DNA of 64,000 bases from Nocardia neocaledoniensis (GTDB lineage Bacteria > Actinomycetota > Actinomycetes > Mycobacteriales > Mycobacteriaceae), in assembly GCF_029868625.1 (NCBI RefSeq), contig NZ_JARWOJ010000225.1, positions 1 through 64,000 of the forward strand. The letters are read 5' to 3'. A program made the translations under genes and the position numbers. This document shows, in pieces, positions 19,046 to 26,807 of this stretch. The notes below the pieces were generated by a model. It saw only the letters and a list, made by a program, of their open reading frames with translations, made no database searches and had not been told where the DNA came from. Position 1 is the stretch's first letter. Each line of letters opens with the position of its first letter.

Positions 19046-19090
19046 GCCAGATACTGGTTACACCAACTATCGGCTACACCGATATCTGGC
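19046..19090. repeat. Inverted repeat in the intergenic region
   Basis: GCCAGATA at 19046-19053 is mirrored by TATCTGGC at 19083-19090, and inside the pair are two direct TACACC units (GGTTACACC, GGCTACACC). It lies between the response regulator and the small membrane protein gene and may be a regulator site; no binding protein can be named. Confidence 0.35.
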
Positions 19091-19269
19091 GAAACCGCTG
19101 TCTGACGACACCGAACATTGAGGAAGCCACAGATTAGCGACCCCAGGGATTGACTACGCCGGTTATTGGCCGCTACAATCCCGACCCCTATTTGCATACG
19201 ATCGTGTCGACGGAAATTCGATAACGACCCGGGCAGCCGGATTCGTGCAGTAGCGGGAGGTAGTCGCCC

Positions 19270-19677
19270 ATGTCCGCTCCGAAAGGAAAGAACTCAGACC
19301 GGGTGGAGGGACGTGTTGAATGCAGAATTCACGGACCCGCGTGCCTGGCCCAGATCAGGGCAACCGACCGCCCTGATCACCTGCTGGATTTTCTCGACAG
19401 GCAGGTGAAGATGCTCGGTAGCGGACACTGGGACATCAAGGTCACGCTCAACATGCTCGCCCTGGTCGGCGGAATCGCAGGACTGCTCTGGATGCTGACC
19501 CTGCCGATGTCGAAGGTTTCCCAGATTGCCGGCGTACACCCGATCCAAGCACTCGTACTCGGCGGACTAGGACTCTCCGGCGCTTCCGCTGCCTATCGCT
19601 TCAGGAAGCGCCGTGCCCGCCGCAGGTCGTCGACCCAGCAACTCGAGTCCAACGCCGACCCTGCAGCCCACGAGTAG
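19270..19677 (+). CDS. Small membrane protein of unknown function (135 aa)
   Basis: Starts at the ATG at 19270 with GGGAGG upstream. The first 58 residues are charged and contain two Cys (VECRIHGPACLAQIRAT); then two membrane helices at about 60-80 and 88-105 are joined by a short loop, followed by a strongly basic tail (RFRKRRARRRSS). No known family is recognised. The layout, with a soluble head, a hairpin in the membrane and a basic inner tail, is common for small actinobacterial envelope proteins or phage membrane proteins. A strong hairpin 65 bases downstream ends the transcript. Confidence 0.55.
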   Translation: MSAPKGKNSDRVEGRVECRIHGPACLAQIRATDRPDHLLDFLDRQVKMLGSGHWDIKVTLNMLALVGGIAGLLWMLTLPMSKVSQIAGVHPIQALVLGGLGLSGASAAYRFRKRRARRRSSTQQLESNADPAAHE

Positions 19678-19741
19678 AAGGACGAAAATGGAACTCCATA
19701 CCCCCTTTCGCACTTAAACAAGACACAGGTACAGGGTCCGA

Positions 19742-19775
19742 GACGGTGGGGAGCGCGACAGCGCTCCCCACCGTC
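19742..19775 (+). terminator. Strong hairpin terminator
   Basis: A perfect 15-bp stem (GACGGTGGGGAGCGC and its complement) with a GACA loop. It has no long T tract, as is usual for actinobacterial I-shaped terminators. It lies after the small membrane protein gene. Confidence 0.7.
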
Positions 19776-20125
19776 TTGAGTTGTATCGCGCTTCCCGGCC
19801 GGCCTCGGCCTGGCCGCGTGCGGAATCGACGTCGCCGACGACACCCGCCACGCGGCGCCCGGGCCATCCCCGATGGGTACAACCCGATCGTGCCGATCAA
19901 GCCCACACCAGGTCCCGCCAACCGACGCACCCTTGGCCGACGCCGAGCGCGAAGACCATCCCCGCGGGCGCGGAGCCGGCTCGCTCCCGCAGGCGGCCTG
20001 GGTGCGCACGATCGGACCATGTATCGCCGTGTCGGCTTGTGTACGGCGACCCAGGGGAATGGTCGGTGGACACCGCTAAGCTCGCCGAAACCGTAGCTCA
20101 GCCGACCTGTTCAGGGGGAACGATC

Positions 20126-20284
20126 TTGACCGACCCGCACCCGGACGAGCCCACGACGGCGCCACTGTTCAGCGGTCACAGTCACGGTGACGGTGACGCC
20201 ACACCGACGGCGCACCCGAACCCGGTCACCGCCAACCAGTTCCCGGTCTTCTTGTCCGCCGATCGCCCCGAGCCTGCCCAGTGA
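20126..20284 (+). CDS. Small unknown protein, first of an overlapping cassette (52 aa)
   Basis: A TTG start at 20126 has AGGGGGA at about ten bases upstream. The product is a short, Pro/Thr/His-rich chain with TDPHPDEPTTAPLFS and ending VTANQFPVFLSADRPEPAQ. No family is recognised. Support for it being real: the ribosome binding site, and a stop that overlaps the start of the next gene (four bases), the same coupling seen at the next two junctions. It may be an element-encoded small protein. Confidence 0.45.
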   Translation: MTDPHPDEPTTAPLFSGHSHGDGDATPTAHPNPVTANQFPVFLSADRPEPAQ

Positions 20285-20844
20285 GCGAGCCGGGCGACCA
20301 GCGCATGGCCTGTCGCGCCAAAGCGGTGGAGGAGAAGTATCCAGACCGGTGCGCGATCGCCCGCGATTGCGAACTGATCGTGCACTTCCTCGACCACCTA
20401 CAAGTCCCTCTGGGCCAATGGGCCGAACACGGCCAGTGGGCCGCGCTGGCACCCGCCACCCGCGCCGACCTCGGCACCCACGCGCTGGCCACCATCGACA
20501 CCACGCTGACCGACCTCGCGGCGATCCGCGCCCGCCTGGCCGCCACCCTCACCTCGCCGCCCGACCCCGTCGATCCAGGCGCACCCCTCCCGGATCTCGA
20601 GGCCCTCGGCCCGGCCCATGCTGTGACGCGGGCGTTCCAGCGGTTCGTCGTCCCGACGCGATTCATCTCGATCTCGCTGGACCAGTGGGCCGCCCGCACT
20701 CCCGACGACTACAACGACGCGGCCCGCATCCTCGCCGGAGACCGCGCGTTGAGCGTCCTCGACAACGCCCTAACCCAGCTCGCAGCGATCCGAAACGTCC
20801 CTGCCGCCGACCTCGCCGAGCACCGCACCGGAGACCTCACATGA
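20281..20844 (+). CDS. Hypothetical helical protein, second of the cassette (187 aa)
   Basis: GTG start at 20281 overlapping the previous stop; an ATG at 20305 is an alternative. The protein is almost entirely helical and Ala/Leu-rich, with heptad-like stretches at about 80-105 (TIDTTLTDLAAIRARLAATL) and 160-180 (LSVLDNALTQLAAIRNVPA). Two repeats of the kind LTDLAAIR/LTQLAAIR suggest internal duplication. No catalytic motif is seen. Its stop overlaps the next start (ATGA), so the gene is part of a translationally coupled operon. GC content and codon use are very high compared with the flanks, which suggests a separate origin. Confidence 0.6.
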   Translation: MSEPGDQRMACRAKAVEEKYPDRCAIARDCELIVHFLDHLQVPLGQWAEHGQWAALAPATRADLGTHALATIDTTLTDLAAIRARLAATLTSPPDPVDPGAPLPDLEALGPAHAVTRAFQRFVVPTRFISISLDQWAARTPDDYNDAARILAGDRALSVLDNALTQLAAIRNVPAADLAEHRTGDLT

Positions 20845-21470
20845 GCGCAACACCGACCCACGACACGGTGCCCGCGGCCACGCCGGGGTATCTCCCCGGC
20901 GAAGCCGCAGCCCTCCGCGCGGCCATCCAGGCGATCGGGCGGCGCGCGGTAGGGACACTCGCGGCTGCGGTCGACCAGGTCCACCACGAAGCCAACTACC
21001 GTGACGGCCGGTGGGACTCCGCGGCCGCCGAGCGCGTGCTCACCGGCGCCGATGCCCCCGCCCTCTGGAACCCCCAGACGCTGATGTGGCTGCGGCACAC
21101 CGGGGCATGGCTCAACCGGCGCCGCCATCCCGCCGGCCCACCCAGACCGCACACCGGACCGAAACCGTCCCGCGTCGACCTCGACGCTCGCGAACAGATC
21201 GCGACCGTGCTGCGGGCCTGGACCACTCCCGGGCGCGGTGTGCCCGTCGCCGAATCACTGGCCCGGATCGTCTCCCACTACGCCGACACCACCCGCGGAC
21301 CCGACAGCTGGCGCCGCATCGCCGACCAATGGCTTCCACGCACCAGCGCCCGCCCATCGTGGGGACCGGGCTGCCACGACCTGCTGATGGCACGCTCGAT
21401 CTACCTGCCCCGCACCACCACCGACGAGACCGCGGCCCACCACACGACCTCCGGAGGTTGCGCCTCATGA
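20841..21470 (+). CDS. Hypothetical protein, third of the cassette (209 aa)
   Basis: ATG start at 20841 inside the previous stop (ATGA). The open frame extends further upstream to 20187, but that part is the shadow of the previous gene. Visible features are a helical N-terminal half (AAALRAAIQAIGRRAVGTLA), the segment LWNPQTLMWLRHTGAWLNRRRHPAG, a basic linker, and a C-terminal part with WRRIADQWLPR and GCHDLLMARSIYLPR. No family is recognised. An unknown role in the mobile element that brought the cassette is a reasonable guess, no more. Confidence 0.6.
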   Translation: MSATPTHDTVPAATPGYLPGEAAALRAAIQAIGRRAVGTLAAAVDQVHHEANYRDGRWDSAAAERVLTGADAPALWNPQTLMWLRHTGAWLNRRRHPAGPPRPHTGPKPSRVDLDAREQIATVLRAWTTPGRGVPVAESLARIVSHYADTTRGPDSWRRIADQWLPRTSARPSWGPGCHDLLMARSIYLPRTTTDETAAHHTTSGGCAS

Positions 21471-21550
21471 CCGATGTCCCCACCGTCCCCACGGCGAAGC
21501 TGCTGGCAGCAGTCGGTCGCAGCCTGGAGGTCGACATGGCGGCACGCTGA
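21467..21550 (+). CDS. Short frame, fourth of the cassette, probably truncated (27 aa)
   Basis: An ATG overlapping the previous stop (ATGA) opens a frame of 27 codons, TDVPTVPTAKLLAAVGRSLE and then a stop soon after. The coupling pattern of the first three junctions is kept, so it is probably the 5' end of a fourth cassette gene cut short at an element boundary. Past 21550 no continuation is found in other frames with confidence. Confidence 0.35.
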   Translation: MTDVPTVPTAKLLAAVGRSLEVDMAAR

Positions 21551-21615
21551 CCTTCCAAACCTGCTGGCGATGCGCCACTCGGGGCCGTCATCGCTCCAAC
21601 CTGGCCTGGTGTGAA

Positions 21616-22122
21616 CTATTCGGGCCAAATGGTATGGCCGAACAGATGATCCGGGCCGATCACCACGACCGGCTTCTGCGAGAGATGCCGCGCTGTTGCT
21701 GTGCGGCGGCCGCGGAGGTAGGAACGCACTGCATCCACCGGATCGGCATCGACGGCAACGTCGAGATCCTTGCCCATGAAGTCGATCCGACGTCCGGCAT
21801 AGCCGAGGTCTGCAGGATGCCGTCCGAGCTGAGAGGGACCAAAGTCCCCGCACTTGCGCCGGCGCGCCGGGTACGCCTGCTCAGGATGCTTGGCGTAGAA
21901 GGTGAACACGTCCAGGTCCTTCACGCCGTTCCTGCCGTCCACCCAGTGCAGGGCGGCTCCCTGGCACAGCGCGGTCAGAAGAACTCGATCCCGCAGTACT
22001 CGCAGATGCGGGTGGCGTCGCATCAGCTCGGCCTGATCCTCACAGGCCAGAGCTGCCAGGCGCCGTAGATGGGCTTCGGTCAGAGGCTCGTGGGAGCGCT
22101 CGGCGACGTCGTCGTATGCCAT
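21616..22122 (-). CDS. Nucleotidyltransferase-like hypothetical protein (168 aa)
   Basis: A conserved actinobacterial protein with LTALCQGAALHWVDGRNGVKD followed by LDVFTFYAKHP and, later, RRIDFMGKDLDVAV. The pattern G-A-x-x-H ... G(V)KDLDV is like the core of minimal nucleotidyltransferases, where paired Asp residues bind metal; here D and D in KDLDV and D in RIDFM would be candidates. The N-terminal part LTEAHLRRLAALACEDQAEL is helical. Standalone on the minus strand, convergent with the small cassette. Function is unproven; alternatives are any protein with the same fold, for example an antitoxin-like MNT protein. Confidence 0.55.
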   Translation of the reverse strand: MAYDDVAERSHEPLTEAHLRRLAALACEDQAELMRRHPHLRVLRDRVLLTALCQGAALHWVDGRNGVKDLDVFTFYAKHPEQAYPARRRKCGDFGPSQLGRHPADLGYAGRRIDFMGKDLDVAVDADPVDAVRSYLRGRRTATARHLSQKPVVVIGPDHLFGHTIWPE

Positions 22123-22220
22123 CGAGCGACTTTAGACCAGCGGCCCCGACATATAGTCCGTGTCGCTGCCGATTGCAGGGTGACGCGGACGGACGCTCGG
22201 CCGAGGCGGCGGCCGAATTC

Positions 22221-22973
22221 TCATGGCAGGTCGGGTAGCGGTTCGGGACAGGTGATCACCCCGGCCACCGTGACCCAGGAGATCCGCTCAAGGTCGACAC
22301 CGGTCACCGCGGTCGACCGGACTGCGGTGGCGGCACTGAAAGACACGGTGCGGCGGTCGGCGGAGAGCTCGATCGTCGGCCCCTTCCAGCTCAGTGGCCC
22401 GCCCCAGGACGAATGCGCAATCCAGGTGAAGCCGTTCTCGTCGGGAAACGAGACAGTGAGGTCGGGCGAGTAGAGAGGACGCCGGCTGTCGGTCTCGTGT
22501 TCATAAGCTTTGGACAGCTGCACATCGATCGCGGGTTCGCTGGCCGGTTTGTCGGGTCGACGCGCAATGTACTGCCAGCCGACGAAGGTCGAGGTGAGCG
22601 GCGGGTGCGCCATGCAGGCGATGTTGGTGGTGTCGATTCGGCCTGCCCATGCGCCAGAGATTTCGACATAGGCCGAGGGCAACTCGGCTGCCACTGCTGC
22701 GGGCAGTGGTGGCGCGGGTCTCTGGTTTGTCTTGTGCTGGAACACGATCCGAGGCCTTGTCGGCACCGCGGTAGGCGTGGGCGTCGTCGGCGACTGTTCA
22801 ACGGCTGTGGACTGTGATGGGTTCGGGGTGCTGGTGCTGCTGGCTGTTGGGGTTCCCGTCGCGCCACTGCTTGATAGCGATGCGGGAGACTGGCTGCACC
22901 CGGCCAACGCGGCAGTCAACAAGATCGCGCTCAGCATGCGACGCAAACCCTGGCCGCGTTGTGTCTGTGTCAT
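22221..22973 (-). CDS. Secreted lipoprotein of unknown function (250 aa)
   Basis: An exported lipoprotein. The N-terminus has Arg residues, a hydrophobic stretch MLSAILLTAALAG and the lipobox LAGC, cleaved before Cys. A long Ser/Thr/Pro-rich linker (about residues 27-75) extends the folded domain from the membrane. The C-terminal domain (from VEISGAWAG) appears beta-rich and has a Cys pair (IACMAHPP and VITCPEPLP) that may be bridged. I chose the ATG at 22973; an earlier one at 22991 adds six residues. No family is recognised. No neighbour suggests its role. Confidence 0.7.
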   Translation of the reverse strand: MTQTQRGQGLRRMLSAILLTAALAGCSQSPASLSSSGATGTPTASSTSTPNPSQSTAVEQSPTTPTPTAVPTRPRIVFQHKTNQRPAPPLPAAVAAELPSAYVEISGAWAGRIDTTNIACMAHPPLTSTFVGWQYIARRPDKPASEPAIDVQLSKAYEHETDSRRPLYSPDLTVSFPDENGFTWIAHSSWGGPLSWKGPTIELSADRRTVSFSAATAVRSTAVTGVDLERISWVTVAGVITCPEPLPDLP

Positions 22974-23101
22974 TGGTCGATGATCGCGCACCGCTCACGG
23001 CTACAGCACGACGTGGTCGGCGATTTCGCTGCGGAACAGTCGCAACGGGCCCTTGCAGATCGTGGCGAAACACCTGACCTGGCGATAGCGACATCACCAG
23101 C

Positions 23102-23494
23102 ATGTCCATCGAAACCACTCATGCACCGATGACATTCGCCGCCGGCGATCGGTTGGAATTCCCGTGGCGCCCCGAGAGCCCGGTACTTGTCAACGACCGG
23201 TTGATGGCCGCGGCGATCCGGTCGCGCGCGGCACTGATCGCCGTGGCGTGCACTGGCCAGACGATCACTTACAAGGGGCTCTCCGCCGCGATCGGTGGTT
23301 TGTATCCCTACCGTCGCCTCGGCGGACTCCTCGATGCAATCACGTTGGACTGCATCAACCGGGGTGAACAGTCTCTGGCAGCGTTGGTGGTGCGCACCGG
23401 AACCCATACCCCCGGGTCAGGATTCGTCCACGGCGGAGCCGAGCCGATCGGAAGCTACCAACTTCGGCTGCATCATCACTGGCAGCAGCACTGA
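23102..23494 (+). CDS. Hypothetical protein, winged-helix-like (130 aa)
   Basis: ATG start at 23102. The middle reads AALIAVACTGQTITYKGLSAAIGGLYPYRRLGGLLDAI, followed by RGEQSLAALVVRTGTHTPGSGF. The pattern ITYKxLSxAIG resembles the helix-turn-helix of alkyltransferase-like and winged-helix proteins, and the conserved-looking block LAALVV..TG..G.GF is seen in hypothetical proteins of actinobacterial islands. The last 20 residues look out of family, so the 3' end may be disturbed. No function can be assigned. Confidence 0.5.
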   Translation: MSIETTHAPMTFAAGDRLEFPWRPESPVLVNDRLMAAAIRSRAALIAVACTGQTITYKGLSAAIGGLYPYRRLGGLLDAITLDCINRGEQSLAALVVRTGTHTPGSGFVHGGAEPIGSYQLRLHHHWQQH

Positions 23495-23848
23495 CCCATC
23501 GGGCGTCGGGAAGAACCTGCCCACCGCGGCGGCGGTTGCGCTCAAGTGCCAGTCCCGGAGCTCGACCCGCTCCCGAAAGACGTTCGTCGGCAGTAACTGT
23601 GGCGATACCGGGAACGATTTATCGCTGCGGACAATTTCCGGCATGATGAACGCAATGAACAGTCCCGGTTAGGCGACCGTGTCACCGGCAGGAGGTATCG
23701 CGCTGACCAGCATGTACGCCATTCCTGTGCTTGGATTCACCATGCTGCACCTGCCGAAAGGGAGACTCTTCACGGCAATATCTGGCCGAGAGTGGTACGT
23801 ACGCCCGATTCAAGTAGGCGCAGCTAACATTGACACGGAAGGCAGGCG
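23495..23848. other. Intergenic region before the ATPase/nuclease cassette
   Basis: About 350 bases. A minus-strand frame (23417-23644) with ELRDWHLSATAAAVGRFFP looks protein-like but has no recognised family. The 3' part should hold the promoter of the three-gene cassette; GGAAGGCAGGCG directly precedes the ATG at 23849. Confidence 0.35.
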
Positions 23849-24538
23849 ATGACGACGGGTTCAGGCTCCGGGATCGAGCGCCCATCCCACACTCGCACGC
23901 AGCATGCACTCCGTCTTCTCGTGCTACTCGACCGGACAGGCGACGACGCGGTCGACGGGGACCCGCCAGTTGCGGTGAAGGCTGTCCGTAGCGAACTGCG
24001 TCTGCAGGCGATGGACTTCTGGATGCGCAATCCCGACTACTTGGCCGACGAGATCATCTCGCAAGTCGCGGAGGGCCGGCTGGCGGAGTCGTACCTCTCC
24101 GTAGCACGGAGCCTACTAGAGGATCCCGAGCCCGACTTGCGCTATTACCCGATGCCGCGGTGGTTCTACGGTGCCTACGAAGCGATCGACGACGCGATGG
24201 CGTTGCTTGAGACCTACGGTTTGGCGACTTTCCGACGCTCCGGCGAACCCGGGATGAAAAGTCATCGCAACCAGCTGTTCTTGACCGCGGACGGCGGGGC
24301 CGCGGTGGCGGATTTGTCAGAAGATCCGGTGTTGGGTTGGTACACACGGCAGGCCGAACTGGTGGCGCTGGTAGCTGGTGACACAGTCGGTGGCAAGTTG
24401 AAGGAGCGTCAGTACCAGCAGGCGACCTATGCCGGCACGGAGTTGGGTTTGGATATCGCACCGATCGCTGATCATGTTCGGAAGCGGCTGGCTGATCAGA
24501 TGTCCGCATCGGTTGGTAAGTCTGGGGGTGGCGTGTGA
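23849..24538 (+). CDS. Winged-helix middle component of an ABC-3C/Lamassu-like system (229 aa)
   Basis: First gene of a tight three-gene cassette. The region from about residue 75 (LAESYLSVARSLLEDPEPDLRYY) to 150 contains a helical part, then ALLETYGLATFRRSG and NQLFLTADGGAAVADL, the helix-turn-strand-strand pattern of a winged helix with the usual 'LT.dG' wing. Small winged-helix proteins sit between or beside the ATPase and effector in ABC-three-component systems and play the kleisin/MukE-like role of LmuC in Lamassu. Its stop overlaps the start of the ATPase gene by four bases. Assignment as middle component rests on size, position and the winged-helix reading, not on a profile search. Confidence 0.55.
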   Translation: MTTGSGSGIERPSHTRTQHALRLLVLLDRTGDDAVDGDPPVAVKAVRSELRLQAMDFWMRNPDYLADEIISQVAEGRLAESYLSVARSLLEDPEPDLRYYPMPRWFYGAYEAIDDAMALLETYGLATFRRSGEPGMKSHRNQLFLTADGGAAVADLSEDPVLGWYTRQAELVALVAGDTVGGKLKERQYQQATYAGTELGLDIAPIADHVRKRLADQMSASVGKSGGGV

Positions 24539-26736
24539 GTTCGCTTGCCGACGAAATCGCAAACGTTCTAGGCCGCCGTCAGAAGGAGAACCGGATTGAG
24601 ATCACCCCGGCCGAGGTCGACCGGATACTCGGCGACCTCGGCATCCCGACCTCGGCGTCGCGTGGTGTACCCGTCCACCTTCGTGTGGCGCGAGTGGCCT
24701 TCAAAGGAACCAAGCGCCTGAAGGCGTCGCATCCAGACGCCGAAGGCCACCCCCTCGAAACGATCTACAGGGACGACGGAAAGATGCGGCGGGAAACCGA
24801 AGCGACCGCTGCCGCCGAAACCGATACCGGGCCGATCCACGAGGGCGAGGAAGGATACGAGGACGGGGACAGCAGTGCGGAGACTGAGGGTCCGGTTGTG
24901 CGCGCGCTGGTCCCATTCAACTTCGAGTGGAAGCTGTTCGACGGAGTGACAGGAGTCGGGTCGGGCAACAACCTGCGCGGCAAGTCAAGCCTTGTGAACG
25001 TCTTGCTGTGGTCACTCTCCGGCCGATGCGCGGAGTTCTCGGTCTCCGTGAAACGGTGGATTGAGCATGTCGAGGTCGATTGGGAGGTCGGGAGTGAAAC
25101 GCTGCGCGTCGCCTTCGATGCGCGCAACGGCGAGGCCCACAACGGCACGGTCACGGTCATTGATCAGGAAGGTGTTGCGGCAACGGTCCTCGCTTCATTC
25201 GACAACGGGTCCTTCGAGGACGCGATGAGTTCGGTAATGTTGAGCCGCCTTCGCCTGGAAACCTTCACGGTCTCGCAGTCGGGGAAGTCAACGACACACA
25301 AGTGGGCGTCGTATGTGAACGCGCTCTGGGTGCGGCCGAAATACCTGACTTCGATCATCGGCAAGGAGCCGACCCTCAGCATCCGGTTGATGCAGATGTT
25401 CATCGGAACAGACTGGGTGCCAGTATTAGCGACCGCGTCGACGGTTGCCGGGACGTTGGAGGCCGAGCACAAGGCTGCGAAGGAGCGGACGAATACCGCG
25501 ACCGCGGCGGTGCAGAACTCGAGACGCCGGGCACTCGAATTGGTCGAGGCAGTCCAAGCCAAGATTGCCGAGCTCCCCGCCAGCATACCCGCACCTGCGA
25601 AGCTGGCCGCAGCGAACGCCAGGATCAGTGAGCTGAGTCGACAAATACACGCTCTGCGCACCCAGTTGTTGAACCGGTCGGTCGCCGCCGACACTGTGCG
25701 ACAGCAGTTGAAGGCTGCGAAGGCTCGCCACCACACCCAGTATGAGCACGCGTTGCTGACGAAGTTCTTCCACCAGATGCAGCCAACTGTCTGCCCACGC
25801 TGCACTGCGACCGTAAGCTCCGAGCGCCGCGCCGCGGAACCGGACGAACACAAATGCTCCGTGTGCACGAGCGACCTGAACTTGGAGGCACTCAAGGCAA
25901 ACGTCGTGGTCGCAGACACTGTCGAGGCCAACGTAACCTCCGCACTCCTCGACTCCACAGGACCCGCGATCGATGAAGGCGAGGAAGAGTCGCCCACAAG
26001 CGAGATCGACGCGCTCGAGCAGGCACAGGTCGAGGTGGAGAGCGCGATTACTAGCCTGGGCGAGCAGATAGACAGGCTGCAGGCGGCACACGACGAACTC
26101 GTCAAAGAAACCGACCTCGAGGCTTCACTGCTCGAATCGGTGGAGAACCGTCGATTGCTGGATATCGAACTGGCCCGCGCCGAGGGTGCCGCAGCTGCCC
26201 TCGCAGAACCTGTCACGCCGACGGACGCATCCACAGTCGACCCAGTGCAACTTGCCGTAGCCGATGCTGCGAAGAAGGTCCTCGGAGCGTGGGTGAAGCA
26301 ACACCAGGATCCGCTGCTCACGACGATCTCAGACGAGATTGGGCGTCTAGTCGCGAACTTCGGCGCTGACAGCTTGAGCAACATCAAGCTCGACGGGGCC
26401 GCAAACATGAAGTTGCGACAGAACGGAGATCCCTCCACCTACGGGGAAGTATCTCCCGGTGAGCAGCTGCGGTTGAAGATCGCGACAGTGATCGCGCTCA
26501 TCAAGCACGGGTACGCCGAGAACATTGGGCGTCATCCAGGATTCCTGCTTCTGGACTCTCCAGCGGCGGAGGAGATGCCCGACGGGGACCTGGCAACGAT
26601 GGTCGCGGCACTGCTGGAGGTAGCCAAAGAAGCACCGATGCAGATCATCGTCGCAACACGCAGCACCGGCCCGCTGGTAGACCTGCTGCCCGAGAAGAAC
26701 CGCCTGATCGCCGAAGGAGCGGATTTCGTATGGTGA
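24535..26736 (+). CDS. SMC/Rad50-like ABC ATPase with zinc hook (733 aa)
   Basis: A short SMC-like ATPase. The P-loop is unusual, GSGNNLRGKS (residues 142-151), preceded by about 140 residues that include a winged or regulatory head and an acidic linker. Two coiled-coil arms (about 300-410 and 480-560) flank a zinc-hook-like turn with C420-x2-C423 and C441-x2-C444. The C-terminal head has the signature SPGEQ (640-644) and Walker B FLLLDSP (D674), followed by the D-loop and a terminal IIVATRS switch region. This is the head-arm-hook-arm-head order of Rad50. It is much smaller than housekeeping SMC, as in defence SMC proteins such as LmuB and ABC-3C ATPases. GTG start overlaps the previous stop. 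Confidence 0.75.
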   Translation: MSSLADEIANVLGRRQKENRIEITPAEVDRILGDLGIPTSASRGVPVHLRVARVAFKGTKRLKASHPDAEGHPLETIYRDDGKMRRETEATAAAETDTGPIHEGEEGYEDGDSSAETEGPVVRALVPFNFEWKLFDGVTGVGSGNNLRGKSSLVNVLLWSLSGRCAEFSVSVKRWIEHVEVDWEVGSETLRVAFDARNGEAHNGTVTVIDQEGVAATVLASFDNGSFEDAMSSVMLSRLRLETFTVSQSGKSTTHKWASYVNALWVRPKYLTSIIGKEPTLSIRLMQMFIGTDWVPVLATASTVAGTLEAEHKAAKERTNTATAAVQNSRRRALELVEAVQAKIAELPASIPAPAKLAAANARISELSRQIHALRTQLLNRSVAADTVRQQLKAAKARHHTQYEHALLTKFFHQMQPTVCPRCTATVSSERRAAEPDEHKCSVCTSDLNLEALKANVVVADTVEANVTSALLDSTGPAIDEGEEESPTSEIDALEQAQVEVESAITSLGEQIDRLQAAHDELVKETDLEASLLESVENRRLLDIELARAEGAAAALAEPVTPTDASTVDPVQLAVADAAKKVLGAWVKQHQDPLLTTISDEIGRLVANFGADSLSNIKLDGAANMKLRQNGDPSTYGEVSPGEQLRLKIATVIALIKHGYAENIGRHPGFLLLDSPAAEEMPDGDLATMVAALLEVAKEAPMQIIVATRSTGPLVDLLPEKNRLIAEGADFVW

Positions 26737-26807
26737 GGACACGGTCGCTCCGACACCAGCCCTAGGAAACATCAACTCGACCTCACCCAGTCGCGGGAGG
26801 AGAGCAC

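Noticed and set aside
20187-21470. A 427-codon plus-strand frame
   Set aside because: Its first 218 codons are out-of-frame shadow of the cassette genes, rich in Arg/Pro. Only the part from the ATG at 20841 is kept.
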